From NCBI GenBank assembly GCA_013289665.1, contig JABCZN010000001.1, positions 62,001-126,000 on the forward strand: 64,000 bases of DNA, given 5' to 3'. Below are positions 51,516 through 62,620 of the stretch, piece by piece. The notes under the pieces are model-generated. The model saw nothing but the letters and a program-made list of their open reading frames with translations. It was not told the origin of the DNA and searched no databases. This DNA is from Acidobacteriota bacterium. Its GTDB lineage: Bacteria; Acidobacteriota; Terriglobia; Acidiferrales; UBA7541. The translations under genes were made by a program, and so were the position numbers. Position 1 is the first letter of the stretch. Each line of letters opens with the position of its first letter.

Positions 51516-52979
51516 TTACCGGGCCGACAGGATGAGATCTTGCGAGAGGACAATCCCAAGTACATGGTTGGGCAACAGCCCTAGATACAACGTGGCCAGC
51601 GCCACAACCGCGACCACCATTGCCGCCGTCGGGCTCAGGCTGGTGGCCGCATCGGCAGGGACGTCCCCCTTGTGTTCGCGCATGTACATCACCACGATTA
51701 CGCGGAGATAGTAGTATGCGCCAATCGCGGTGTTGATCGTCATTAGCACCACCAGCCAGATCAGCTTTGAATTGATGGCCGCCTTGAACACATAGAATTT
51801 TCCGAAGAATCCCGCCGTGATCGGCATACCCAGCAGGGAAAGAAGGAACAGAGTCATCGCCGCGGCGGCTAAAGGCTGCCGTGTGCCCAGGCCGGCGAAG
51901 TCGTCCAGCGTCAAATAGCGCTCACCCTGCCCGCCAATCTCCGAAACAATCGTGAACGCACCGACCTTCACCAGCGAATAACCCAGCAGGTAGAACAGCA
52001 CCGCCGCATAAGCCGGCGCCGCCCCGGTCTCCGGATCGAGCTTCATCGTCGTCACGGCCGCAAATGCCACCAATGTGTAACCTGCATGCGCGATCGAGCT
52101 ATACGCCAGCATGCGCTTCACGTTGGTCTGCACCAGCGCGCCCAGGTTGCCCACGAACATCGTGACCACCGCCAGGATCCAGAACGCCCAAAACCAGAAA
52201 TCCGTCGCCGCATGAATCGTGGTGAAAATCCGCAGCAGCAGCGCAAACGTTGCCGCCTTCGGTCCTGCTGCAAACAGCGCTGTCACCGGCGTGGGTGCGC
52301 CCTCGTAAACATCCGGCGTCCACACTTGAAAAGGCGCCGCTGCCACCTTGAAACCCAAACCGACCAGGATCAACGCCAAGCCCAGCCGCAGCAGGTTGCT
52401 GCCAGGATCCGCCGAAGCAATCTGCATCAAGTTCGTTGAACCGGAAGCCCCGTAAACCAGCGCGATGCCATACAGGAAAAATGCCGTCGCGAACGACCCG
52501 AGCAGAAAGTATTTCACCGCCGATTCGCTCGATTTCACCGAATCGCGCCGGTAGCCCGCCAGCACATAGCTCGAAATGGAGGACATCTCCAGCCCAATAA
52601 AGGCCGTCAGCAATTCCTGCGCGGAAGCGAGCACGCCCATACCGGCCGTCGCAAAAAGTATCAGCGCATAAAACTCCGCAGGCGCCAGATTCTCCCGCTC
52701 CAGGTAAGAATCCGAAGCAAGGATCACCAGGAACGCCACCAGCCCCACCAGCCAGTGAAAGAAAAGACTGTAGGTATCGAACTGCACCAGCCCGAAAAAT
52801 CCGCTGCCCATTTGCCCAAAATACGTGGCCAGAGTTCCGGCCGCCGCCCCAACCATTGCGAATAGCGTCAGCCCCTGGCGATTTTTCAGGAAGGGCTGCA
52901 GCAGCATCAGCAGCACGCCAAAGCCGCACCAGATAATTTCAGGCAGGACGCGAATCAGATCTGCGGCGCTCGGAGTCAT
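51516..52979 (-). CDS. nuoN: NADH-quinone oxidoreductase subunit N (minus-strand cluster)
   Basis: A 487-residue antiporter-like pump subunit. FIGLEMSSISSYVLAGY carries the glutamate, FKVAAAPFQVWTPDVYEGAPTP the lysine region, and RMLAYSSIAHAGYTLV the central motif. It is the last gene of the minus-strand cluster and starts directly after the nuoM stop codon. It differs clearly from the plus-strand NuoN (507 residues), so the two clusters are old paralogues rather than a recent duplication. Confidence 0.93.
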   Translation of the reverse strand: MTPSAADLIRVLPEIIWCGFGVLLMLLQPFLKNRQGLTLFAMVGAAAGTLATYFGQMGSGFFGLVQFDTYSLFFHWLVGLVAFLVILASDSYLERENLAPAEFYALILFATAGMGVLASAQELLTAFIGLEMSSISSYVLAGYRRDSVKSSESAVKYFLLGSFATAFFLYGIALVYGASGSTNLMQIASADPGSNLLRLGLALILVGLGFKVAAAPFQVWTPDVYEGAPTPVTALFAAGPKAATFALLLRIFTTIHAATDFWFWAFWILAVVTMFVGNLGALVQTNVKRMLAYSSIAHAGYTLVAFAAVTTMKLDPETGAAPAYAAVLFYLLGYSLVKVGAFTIVSEIGGQGERYLTLDDFAGLGTRQPLAAAAMTLFLLSLLGMPITAGFFGKFYVFKAAINSKLIWLVVLMTINTAIGAYYYLRVIVVMYMREHKGDVPADAATSLSPTAAMVVAVVALATLYLGLLPNHVLGIVLSQDLILSAR

Positions 52980-54565
<1,586 letters not shown>

Positions 54566-54566
<1 letters not shown>

Positions 54567-56524
54567 TAGCGTACCCCTCCGATGAGCGCCGGATGCAGAA
54601 TCGGCCAGAAGACTATGCCGAGCACCACAATCGCGCCGACGACCACCCAAACCGCATAACTCCGCGTGTTGCCCGATTGCGTGTGGCGAAGCGTATCCCC
54701 AACCGCCGTCGCCCCGTCCGCAACCCCGTTGACTGCCCCGTCAATCATTCCGGCGTCCACAACCTTCCAAAGCACATTCGTCGAGAGCCACATCAGCGGC
54801 CGTACGACGGCAGCCGCATACAGTTCGTCCACATAATATTTGTTGTAGAGCAGCTTGTGCACGCCTTCCGATGTCCCCCGCTTCGCGCCCTTTGCATACA
54901 TGCGCCACGCCACCACCAGGCCCGCCGTTGCCGCAACGACGGCAACGATCGAAAGCATGTGCTCGAGCGATTGGGCCGTTTCTGCGCCGCCCGCTTCGCC
55001 AGTGCCAAACACCGGTGAAAGAAATTCCGCGAAGTAATCCTTGCCCCCAAACAGCGCCGGCAGCGCGAACCACCCGCCGGTCAGCGAAAGGAACGCCAGG
55101 ATCATCAAAGGCCCCGTCATGGTGCCCGGCGATTCATGCACATGCACCTTATGCTCGTCGTAGCGCTTCTCGCCGTAAAACGTCAGCCAGATCAACCGGA
55201 ACATGTAGAACGATGTAAGCACCGCGGCGAGCAGCCCCACGCCGTACAGCACCTTGCCGCCATTCTCATAGTTGTACGCGGCAAACAAAATCGAATCTTT
55301 CGAGAAAAACGCCGCAAACGGCGGAAATCCTGCAATCGCAATTGTGCCGAACAGCATGCACACGAAAGTGACCTTGATCTTCTTGCTGAGGCCGCCCATG
55401 TGCCACATGTCCTGCTCGCCGCCCATAGCGTGTATCACGCTTCCCGCCGAAAGGAACAACAGCGCCTTGAAGAATGCATGGGTCATCAGGTGGAAAATTC
55501 CAGCCCCAAAAGCGCCAACTCCGCAAGCGAGAAACATGTAGCCAAGCTGGCTGACGGTGGAATAGGCAAGAACTTTCTTGATGTCGGACTGTACCAGGCC
55601 GATGGTTGCCGCAAAGAATGCTGTCGCGCAACCGACAATGGCCACGATGTACATCGCCGTCTCTGAGTGTGCAAAGAGAACATGCGAGCGGGCAACGACG
55701 TACACGCCAGCCGTCACCATCGTGGCGGCGTGGATCAGGGCGCTAACAGGGGTCGGCCCTTCCATCGCATCAGGCAGCCACACGTACAATGGGAGTTGCG
55801 CTGATTTGCCGGTGGCGCCTACAAACAGAAGAATGCAGGCGATGGTCAAAGTGCCGAACTGGCCCAGCGATTCGTGGGCTACGCCAGCTTGTGAGGCGGC
55901 ATCAAACACCGTTGTGAAATCCAAAGAGTGGAACGTGCGGAATAGCAGGAACATTCCCAGCATGAAGCCGAAGTCGCCGATGCGGTTGACGATGAACGCC
56001 TTTTTCCCCGCGTCCGCAGCCGATTTCTTCAGGAAGTAAAACCCGATCAGCAGGTAGCTGCACAACCCCACGCCTTCCCAGCCAACGAACAGCAACACAT
56101 AATTCGCCGCTAGCACCAGGATCAGCATGAAAAACATGAACAGGTTGAGGTAGGAGAAGAACCGGTAGTAGCCACCCTCATGCGCCATGTACCCGGTCGA
56201 ATAAATGTGAATCAGGAAGCCGACGCCGGTCACCACCAGCAGCATCACCACCGTGAGCTGGTCGAGCTGCAGATCAAAACCTGCGCGGAAGCTGCCGGCG
56301 ACAATCCAGTCGAAAAATGGTTTTACCCACGCTTTGTGACTGGTTTCGTAGTAGCCAAGAAATTCGCGCACCGCCTCGACAGCGCAGAGAAACGAAACGC
56401 CCGTCGAACCAAGCGCTACGCTGTTCACGATGGCCTTTGACCACTTCGCGCCAAACAGCCCGTTGATCGCCGAGCCCAGCAGCGGCAGCAGCGGAATGAT
56501 CCAGAGATTTTCAAGTATCGGCAT
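54566..56524 (-). CDS. nuoL: NADH-quinone oxidoreductase subunit L (minus-strand cluster)
   Basis: A 652-residue pump subunit. Core motifs are FVGWEGVGLCSYLLIGFYFL, FVGATGKSAQLPLYVWLPDAMEGPTPVSALIHA and LAYSTVSQLGYMFLACGVG. The C-terminal lateral helix region runs from about residue 520 to the end. Start and stop both overlap their neighbours by one base (TAATG), giving nuoK-nuoL-nuoM coupling. Confidence 0.94.
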
Positions 56525-56826
56525 TAGAGTTTGAGTAGGTCCACGCGCTCAACGTTCAGCGAGCGCCGGTTGCGCGCCGTGAGGATGATGATGCCCAGCC
56601 CCACAGCCGCTTCCGCCGCCGCGACTACAATTACAAAAAGAACAAAAACTTCGCCATCCGGCTTGCCCAGCGCCTGGCTGAAAGCCACAAACGCCAGGTT
56701 GACGGCATTCAGCATCAGCTCGATGGCCATGAAGATGGTGATGATGTTGCGCTTGAAAACGAACGCCAGAACTCCCAGACCAAACAGGATAGCGCTCAAA
56801 ATCAGGTAGTAGTTTGTCGGGACCAT
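56524..56826 (-). CDS. nuoK: NADH-quinone oxidoreductase subunit K (minus-strand cluster)
   Basis: A 100-residue three-helix subunit with conserved acids in IFMAIELMLNAVNLAFVAF and [15 protein letters not shown]. The ATG at 56826 opens MVPTNYYLILSAILFG, as in homologues; a longer frame to 56874 would overlap nuoJ and is not used. It is the same length as the plus-strand NuoK but quite different in the connecting loops. Confidence 0.94.
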   Translation of the reverse strand: MVPTNYYLILSAILFGLGVLAFVFKRNIITIFMAIELMLNAVNLAFVAFSQALGKPDGEVFVLFVIVVAAAEAAVGLGIIILTARNRRSLNVERVDLLKL

Positions 56827-56827
56827 G

Positions 56828-57328
56828 TCAGTTCTCCCGCTGAGCCAGCACGATCGCGCCCAGGATGGCCACAAGGATTAGGAACGACGTCAGTTCAAAC
56901 GGGTAAACAAATTCGGAAAACAGCAGCTTCGAAAGCTCCCGCGTGGAAGTCATCGCCCCGCTCGCCGCGGGGGGCGGCAAGTTGCCGCTGGAGCGTGCGA
57001 TTGCCGCGGCAATGATTCCACCCAATGCCAGCGCCAGCGGTATTCCGCCAAACGTCGCCAGCTTTGAAAAGTTCGTGCGTTCTTCCACCCCGGCGTTCAG
57101 CAGCATGATCACAAAGACAAACAGAACCATCACTGCGCCGCCATAAACGATGATCTGGACCGCCGCGATGAATTCTGCACCCATCAGCAAGTACAAGCCC
57201 GCCAGCGACACCATCACAAGGATCAGCGACAACGCGCTGTGAATCGGGTGGCTTTGCAGGATCAGGCTGACCGCCCCGAACACAGCCAGAGCCGCCAATA
57301 CAAAGAAAATCACGAGAACGCCGCTCAT
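56828..57328 (-). CDS. nuoJ: NADH-quinone oxidoreductase subunit J (minus-strand cluster)
   Basis: A 166-residue, five-helix subunit with HPIHSALSLILVMVSLAGLYLL, and FIAAVQIIVYGGAVMVLFVFVIMLL carrying the helix 3 bulge region. The ATG at 57328 overlaps the nuoH stop (TGATG), with GGAG nine bases upstream; a GTG at 57343 is the alternative. This H-J junction leaves no space for nuoI. Confidence 0.93.
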   Translation of the reverse strand: MSGVLVIFFVLAALAVFGAVSLILQSHPIHSALSLILVMVSLAGLYLLMGAEFIAAVQIIVYGGAVMVLFVFVIMLLNAGVEERTNFSKLATFGGIPLALALGGIIAAAIARSSGNLPPPAASGAMTSTRELSKLLFSEFVYPFELTSFLILVAILGAIVLAQREN

Positions 57329-58554
57329 CACTTCATTCTCCACATGATAAACGCACTGGTCAGCACCACGTTCGCAATGGAAACCGGCAGCAGGAATTTC
57401 CAGCCGAAGCCCATAAGCTGGTCATACCGGAACCTCGGCAGCGTCGCCCGCATCCAGATGTAAAAGAACAATACCGCCCCGACCTTGGCGAAGAACCAGA
57501 ACGGCCCTTGGATCAGTTCGTTCACGGGTGACAGGAACAACCCGGCGCCCAGCAGGATAAACACCGCGCCCAGTCCCGGAAGAATGATGCGCCCCAAAAT
57601 CGTTTCGTACCGAAGCCCGTCAAACACTACCCACAGTCCCAGCGGAACCAGGATGATCGAAGGAAGATAGTGCGTTAGCGGCCAGGAAGCAGGGAAGGGA
57701 GACAGCCAGCCGCCAAAAAACAGAATCGTAAACAGGGATGACACCGCGATCATGCTGGTGTATTCGCCGATGAAAAACATCGCGAATTTCATCGAGGCGT
57801 ATTCCGTATGAAACCCCGCCACCAGCTCCGATTCCGCTTCCGCAAGGTCAAACGGCACGCGGTTCGTTTCCGCGATTGCCGCGATGAAAAAGCAGACGCA
57901 GCCGATGATTTGAGTGAAGCCCCCGCCGCCTTTGCTCAACCCAACAATATTCCAGCTGAGCAGTCCGAAATCCCCGGCCTGCTTCTCCACGATGTGTTTC
58001 AGGCTCAGATCCCCAGCAATCAAGAGCACGCCCACGACGGAAAGCGTCAGCGCCAATTCGTAGCTGATCATCTGCGCCGAGCTGCGCAGCCCGCCAAGCA
58101 GCGAATACTTGCTGTTGGAGCCCCACCCGGCCAGCGCGATCCCGTACACGCCGAGCGCCGTGATCGCGAAGAGCACCAGCAGGCTGAGGTTCACATCCGC
58201 GATCCCAAAATTCGTAGTGTAGCCGAAGATCGTGATGTCGGGCCCGAAGGGAATCACCGCCAGCGACGTCAGCGCCAGCATGAGCGTCAGGAACGGAGCA
58301 AAGAAATACGCCTTTTTGTCCACGCCCGACGGCATGGGGTCTTCTTTCAGGATAAACTTGATCCCGTCCGCCAGGGGCTGCAACAAGCCATGCGGACCGA
58401 CGCGGTGCGGTCCCCAGCGCGCCTGTATGTGGGCAATCACTTTGCGCTCCAGCCAGGTGAGATACGCATCCAGTGTCAGCACGACGAAAACAAGAATAGC
58501 GACCTTGATAATCGGAACGATCAGGAACCCATACTTGGCTAGAATTTCGCTCAC
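57328..58554 (-). CDS. nuoH: NADH-quinone oxidoreductase subunit H (minus-strand cluster)
   Basis: A 408-residue membrane subunit with the canonical quinone-side loop FDLAEAESELVAGFHTEYAS, retaining all three Glu, and WLERKVIAHIQARWGPHRVGP in the first loop. The GTG at 58554 overlaps the nuoG stop (GTGA) and is preferred over ATG 58596, which would read 14 residues of nuoG tail in another frame. It is 44 residues shorter than the plus-strand NuoH. Confidence 0.92.
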   Translation of the reverse strand: MSEILAKYGFLIVPIIKVAILVFVVLTLDAYLTWLERKVIAHIQARWGPHRVGPHGLLQPLADGIKFILKEDPMPSGVDKKAYFFAPFLTLMLALTSLAVIPFGPDITIFGYTTNFGIADVNLSLLVLFAITALGVYGIALAGWGSNSKYSLLGGLRSSAQMISYELALTLSVVGVLLIAGDLSLKHIVEKQAGDFGLLSWNIVGLSKGGGGFTQIIGCVCFFIAAIAETNRVPFDLAEAESELVAGFHTEYASMKFAMFFIGEYTSMIAVSSLFTILFFGGWLSPFPASWPLTHYLPSIILVPLGLWVVFDGLRYETILGRIILPGLGAVFILLGAGLFLSPVNELIQGPFWFFAKVGAVLFFYIWMRATLPRFRYDQLMGFGWKFLLPVSIANVVLTSAFIMWRMK

Positions 58555-60791
58555 GGCTTCGCTTCCGCCTCCGGCAAGGTTTGCATCATGGTGCAAAAGC
58601 GGCCCAGTGTTCCGCTGGTGAAGAGATTGTCGTTCGCCGGGCGAATCAGCTGAACCGGCACGTCGTATGGCGCGTGCCCGTTTTTCGAGAACTCGATCTT
58701 CGTTGGCTCTGCGCCGCCCGTCAGCAGGCCTATCGACTCTACGTTATAGCCTGGAACAGTTTTGCGGATTTCCTCAAACACAGCTGCCGGCGTCTTGAAG
58801 TGGAACGCCTTCCCGAGACCGGCGCGTTCCAGTTGGTGCGACACAATGCGCAGCAAGTCAAAGTCGCTCCGCGCCCCCATCACCTCGGCGGCCTTGTGCA
58901 ACAATTGAATTTCGCCGGCCGTATTCGTAACGCTTCCGTCTTTCTCGTAAGCGGAGGCGGCGGGGAAGACGATATCCGCCAACTGCGCGGTTTCTGTCAA
59001 GAAAAGTTCGTGTACGATCAGCAGCCCCAGGTTTCCGCGTCCCGCGGCGGACTTCCCGAAATGCGCGAAGGGATTCGCTCCGACGACGTAGAGTGCTTTG
59101 AGTCTTCCGGTCTGCGCCGCGTCGATCATTTCCGGCGCTGTCATGCCCTGCTTCGTGGGAACCTGCGCGCCCCAATGTTTCGCCAGCGATTCGACTACGC
59201 CCCTATTGTCGAGATACGCGTAACCCGGCAAGCGGTCCGGCAGCACTCCCATGTCCGCCGCGCCGCGCGAATTCGCATAATCGCCCAAGGCCATGTAGCG
59301 CACCTTGCCGGGCAGTTTCAAGCCAAACGCGACCACATCTTCGATCGCCTTGCCGGTGAGCTCCGACCCGAAAACAATGGCAACATCCGGCTCCGCTTCG
59401 AGCGCTGACTTGAGTGCGGCCAACTTCTCGGAAACCCCCGCGGCCAATTGCCCTTCGCCCGTTGCCAGCCAGCGCACCGCGGCGGCTTCCTGCCCGTCTG
59501 CCACCTGAACAAATTGCGTCGCCTTGCGCTCCAGCTTGATCTCCCGCGAATTCACAAGGAAGATCTTCGCGCCATTGTGACGAATCCCGGCGCGAATCTG
59601 CCATCCCACGAGCGGATTCTGATTGGAAGGGTCGTTGCCTATCACCAGCACCGCATTCGACTGGTAAAGGTGCTCCATCGTCAGCGACGAATCGGCCGCT
59701 CGTTCCCCCAAAGCGGTAACCAGGCCGGTGTAATCCGCGGTCCGATGATGATCAATGTTGTTCGTGCCAAACGTCGCGCGAGCCAGCCGCTGCAACATAT
59801 AGTTCTCTTCGTTCGAAGCGCGGTTCGAGCCGATGAACCCGATGGCCTCCCCGCCGTAAGCCGTGTGCAGCTCTTTCAGTTTGGTGGCGGCAGCTTGCGC
59901 AGCTTCTTCCCAGGATACGGGGAAAAGCTTGCCGCCCTTGCGCAACAGTGGCTGCTTCAGGCGTTCAGGGTGCTTCGTGAAATCAAAGCCAAAGCGGCCC
60001 TTCACGCACAGGAACTCTTTGTTAATACCGGAAAGGTCGCGGTTATTGGCGCGCAGGATCTCGTGATTGCGCACGCTCAGCGTGGTTTTGCACCCGTTCG
60101 AGCAGTGCGTGCAAATCGTCGATACGTACTGCATTTCCCAGGGCCGCGTCTTGTAGCGGTACGTGCCGCTGGTCAGCGCGCCAACCGGGCAAATATCAAT
60201 GCACATCCCACACTCTTCGCATTCCAGGTGATCTTCGCGGTTCGGAATGATAATCGAATGCGCGCCGCGCATGCCCACGCCCAGCGCCTTCACATCCATG
60301 CCCTCATCGCAAACCCGCACGCAGCGGAAACACAGGATGCAGCGCGGCGCATCGTAATAGACCAGGTCCGACCACTTTTCCTCGGGCCGGTGAATTTTCT
60401 CTTCCACAAACCGGCTGGTATCCGCGCCATAACGGAAAACCATGTCCTGAAGTTCGCACTCGCCGCCCTTGTCGCATACCGGGCAATCGAGCGGGTGGTT
60501 GCTCAACAGAAATTCCAGCATGAACTTCCGCGCGTTGCGCACCTGCTCTGTGTTCGTCCGCACCACCATGCCTTCACCGACCACCTGCGTGCACGCGGTT
60601 TGCAGTTTAGGCGCCTTTTCGACTTCGATCAGGCACATCCGGCAAGCTGCCTGCAATGTAAGTCCCGGGTAGTAGCAGAACGACGGCACTTCAATCCCCA
60701 GCCGCCGCGTTGCTTCAATCACCAGCGTTCCGGCGGGAACCTCCACGTCGCGGTCATCAATCTTCAGATGTACAAGTTTCGTTTCAGCCAT
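58551..60791 (-). CDS. nuoG: NADH-quinone oxidoreductase subunit G
   Basis: The 746-residue large subunit of the NADH-dehydrogenase module. Iron-sulphur ligands can be placed: [2Fe-2S] C39, C50, C53, C67; N5 cluster H99, C103, C106, C112; N4-type cysteines C151, C154, C157, C161 and C191, C194, C197, C201. A further C227-xx-C230-xxx-C234-x27-C262 set matches the N7 cluster of some bacteria. The remainder is a molybdopterin-oxidoreductase-like domain that is catalytically empty in the family. It lies between nuoEF and nuoH. Confidence 0.95.
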   Translation of the reverse strand: MAETKLVHLKIDDRDVEVPAGTLVIEATRRLGIEVPSFCYYPGLTLQAACRMCLIEVEKAPKLQTACTQVVGEGMVVRTNTEQVRNARKFMLEFLLSNHPLDCPVCDKGGECELQDMVFRYGADTSRFVEEKIHRPEEKWSDLVYYDAPRCILCFRCVRVCDEGMDVKALGVGMRGAHSIIIPNREDHLECEECGMCIDICPVGALTSGTYRYKTRPWEMQYVSTICTHCSNGCKTTLSVRNHEILRANNRDLSGINKEFLCVKGRFGFDFTKHPERLKQPLLRKGGKLFPVSWEEAAQAAATKLKELHTAYGGEAIGFIGSNRASNEENYMLQRLARATFGTNNIDHHRTADYTGLVTALGERAADSSLTMEHLYQSNAVLVIGNDPSNQNPLVGWQIRAGIRHNGAKIFLVNSREIKLERKATQFVQVADGQEAAAVRWLATGEGQLAAGVSEKLAALKSALEAEPDVAIVFGSELTGKAIEDVVAFGLKLPGKVRYMALGDYANSRGAADMGVLPDRLPGYAYLDNRGVVESLAKHWGAQVPTKQGMTAPEMIDAAQTGRLKALYVVGANPFAHFGKSAAGRGNLGLLIVHELFLTETAQLADIVFPAASAYEKDGSVTNTAGEIQLLHKAAEVMGARSDFDLLRIVSHQLERAGLGKAFHFKTPAAVFEEIRKTVPGYNVESIGLLTGGAEPTKIEFSKNGHAPYDVPVQLIRPANDNLFTSGTLGRFCTMMQTLPEAEAKP

Positions 60792-60797
60792 GAGTCC

Positions 60798-62615
60798 CTA
60801 CCGCGAACCGATTAACGCTTCAGCGGATTTGTTGTACGCACAACGTCCCTGCAAATGATCTTCGAACTCGTTGCGGAATTTTTGCACGATGCTGATCGTC
60901 GGCATCGCCGCGGCGTCTCCGAGCGGGCAGAACGTCCGCCCGAGCATGTTCATTGAGAGTTCCCCGATCAGGTCGATGTCTTCCGGGCGCCCCAGCCCGG
61001 CATGAAAGCGGTCCAGCATTTTCTTCAGCCAGCTGGTTCCCTCGCGGCAGGGGATGCACCATCCGCAGGATTCGTGGGCGTAAAAATGCATAATCCGACG
61101 CGCCATGTCCACCATGCAGGTGTCTTCGTCAATTACCACCATGCCGCCGGAGCCGAGCATCGAACCCGCTTTGGCGACTGTATCGTAGTCCATGGCGATG
61201 TCGATTTCCTCAGCCCTGAACACCGGGCAGGAACTCCCTCCTGGGATCACTGCCTTCAGTTTCTTGCCATTGCGCATCCCGCCGGCCATCTCATCAATGA
61301 ACTTCTTCATGTTCATGCCCAGCGGAATTTCATAGATCCCAGGCTTATTGACGCTGCCCGATACGCACAGCAGGCGCGTGCCGCCATTCTTCGGCGTGCC
61401 GCGATTAGCGTAGGTCAGGCCGCCCTCCAGAATAATGGCAGGAACCGCGCAAAGCGTTTCCACATTGTTAATGATCGTCGGGCAGCCATACAGGCCGACC
61501 ACGGCAGGGAAGGGAGGCTTAATGCGGGGATTCCCGCGCTTGCCTTCGAGCGATTCCATCAACGCCGACTCTTCGCCGCACTCATAGGCGCCCGCACCGG
61601 TATGAATCAGCAAGTCAAAATCAAAGCCGGAATCAAGAATATTCTTGCCCAGGTAGCCGCGCTCGTAAGCCTCGGCAATCGCTGCATCCACAATGTCCAG
61701 CACGTAGCGATATTCGCCACGAATATAAATGAATCCGCTGTGCGCATTGATGGCCCGTCCCGCGATGGTGATGCCTTCGATCAGTTGATGCGGATCCATT
61801 TCCATCAGCGGCCGGTCCTTGCAGGTTCCCGGCTCCGATTCGTCAGCGTTGCAAATCACGTACTTGGGCTTCGGGGAGTCCTTCGGCACAAAAGACCACT
61901 TCAATCCCGTCGGGAAGCCGGCTCCGCCGCGGCCGCGCAGGCTCGATTGCTTTACCTCGTCAATGATCGATTCCGGGGTCATCTGCTTCAGCGCCTTATC
62001 GAGCGCCTGGTACGCCCCGTGCTGCAGTGCCACGTCAATCTTGTGGGAATCCTTGATCCCCCAGCGCTTGCTGATCAGGGGCGTTTCTTGCTTCGCGCGT
62101 TCATGCAGCGCCCCGCTGATCACCCCTTGCGGCTCCGGCCGCTTTCCCTTGTCCAGATCTTCGATCAGGCGGTCCAGATTGAGCGGCGTCACATTTTCGT
62201 AGAAGTCGTAATTCACCTGGATCGCAGGCGCGCCCGTGCAAGCTCCAATGCACTCCACTTCTTCCAGCGAGAAAACCCCGTCTTTGGTGACTTCCTTGTG
62301 CCCGATTTCCAACCGCTTCTTGGCATGTTCCAGAAGTTCTGCGCCGCCACGCAGCATGCACGCCACGTTGGTGCACACCTGCACATGATGTTTGCCGATC
62401 GGTTGGCGGTGCAGCATCGAATAGTACGCCAGTGTCTCTTCCACCTGTACGTTGTTCAGACCCAGGCGTCGCGCAATCTCCGCTATCAGCTCATCGCTCA
62501 CCGAGCCAAGTTCGTCCTGCCCGTACATCAGCATCGGAATAAGCGCGCTGCGCTTCACCGGATAGCTGCTCTGGAGTTTGTCGAATTTCGCGGCGAGTTT
62601 TGGACTAAGTTGCAT
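60798..62615 (-). CDS. nuoEF: Fused NADH-quinone oxidoreductase subunits E and F
   Basis: A single 605-residue chain. Residues 1-160 are NuoE (thioredoxin-like, [2Fe-2S] ligands C81, C86, C122, C126). From about 175 it is NuoF: FMN/NADH site GRGGAGFPTG, the NADH-binding AGAYECGEESALMESLEG segment, and the [4Fe-4S] N3 ligands in ESCGWCIPCREG plus the Cys of GRTFCPLGDAA. A frame with no stop runs throughout, so the fusion is real, not two genes. Fused NuoEF is known from some lineages. Gaps to neighbours are six and five bases. Confidence 0.94.
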   Translation of the reverse strand: MQLSPKLAAKFDKLQSSYPVKRSALIPMLMYGQDELGSVSDELIAEIARRLGLNNVQVEETLAYYSMLHRQPIGKHHVQVCTNVACMLRGGAELLEHAKKRLEIGHKEVTKDGVFSLEEVECIGACTGAPAIQVNYDFYENVTPLNLDRLIEDLDKGKRPEPQGVISGALHERAKQETPLISKRWGIKDSHKIDVALQHGAYQALDKALKQMTPESIIDEVKQSSLRGRGGAGFPTGLKWSFVPKDSPKPKYVICNADESEPGTCKDRPLMEMDPHQLIEGITIAGRAINAHSGFIYIRGEYRYVLDIVDAAIAEAYERGYLGKNILDSGFDFDLLIHTGAGAYECGEESALMESLEGKRGNPRIKPPFPAVVGLYGCPTIINNVETLCAVPAIILEGGLTYANRGTPKNGGTRLLCVSGSVNKPGIYEIPLGMNMKKFIDEMAGGMRNGKKLKAVIPGGSSCPVFRAEEIDIAMDYDTVAKAGSMLGSGGMVVIDEDTCMVDMARRIMHFYAHESCGWCIPCREGTSWLKKMLDRFHAGLGRPEDIDLIGELSMNMLGRTFCPLGDAAAMPTISIVQKFRNEFEDHLQGRCAYNKSAEALIGSR

Positions 62616-62620
62616 AGGCG

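Noticed and set aside
51439..51711. Short plus-strand frame between atpE and nuoN
   Set aside because: Mostly antisense to nuoN, with composition typical of a shadow frame; a GGAGG nearby is probably chance.
59448..60815. 455-residue open frame antisense to nuoG
   Set aside because: nuoG with all its cysteine ligands is on the other strand; the antisense product has no family features.
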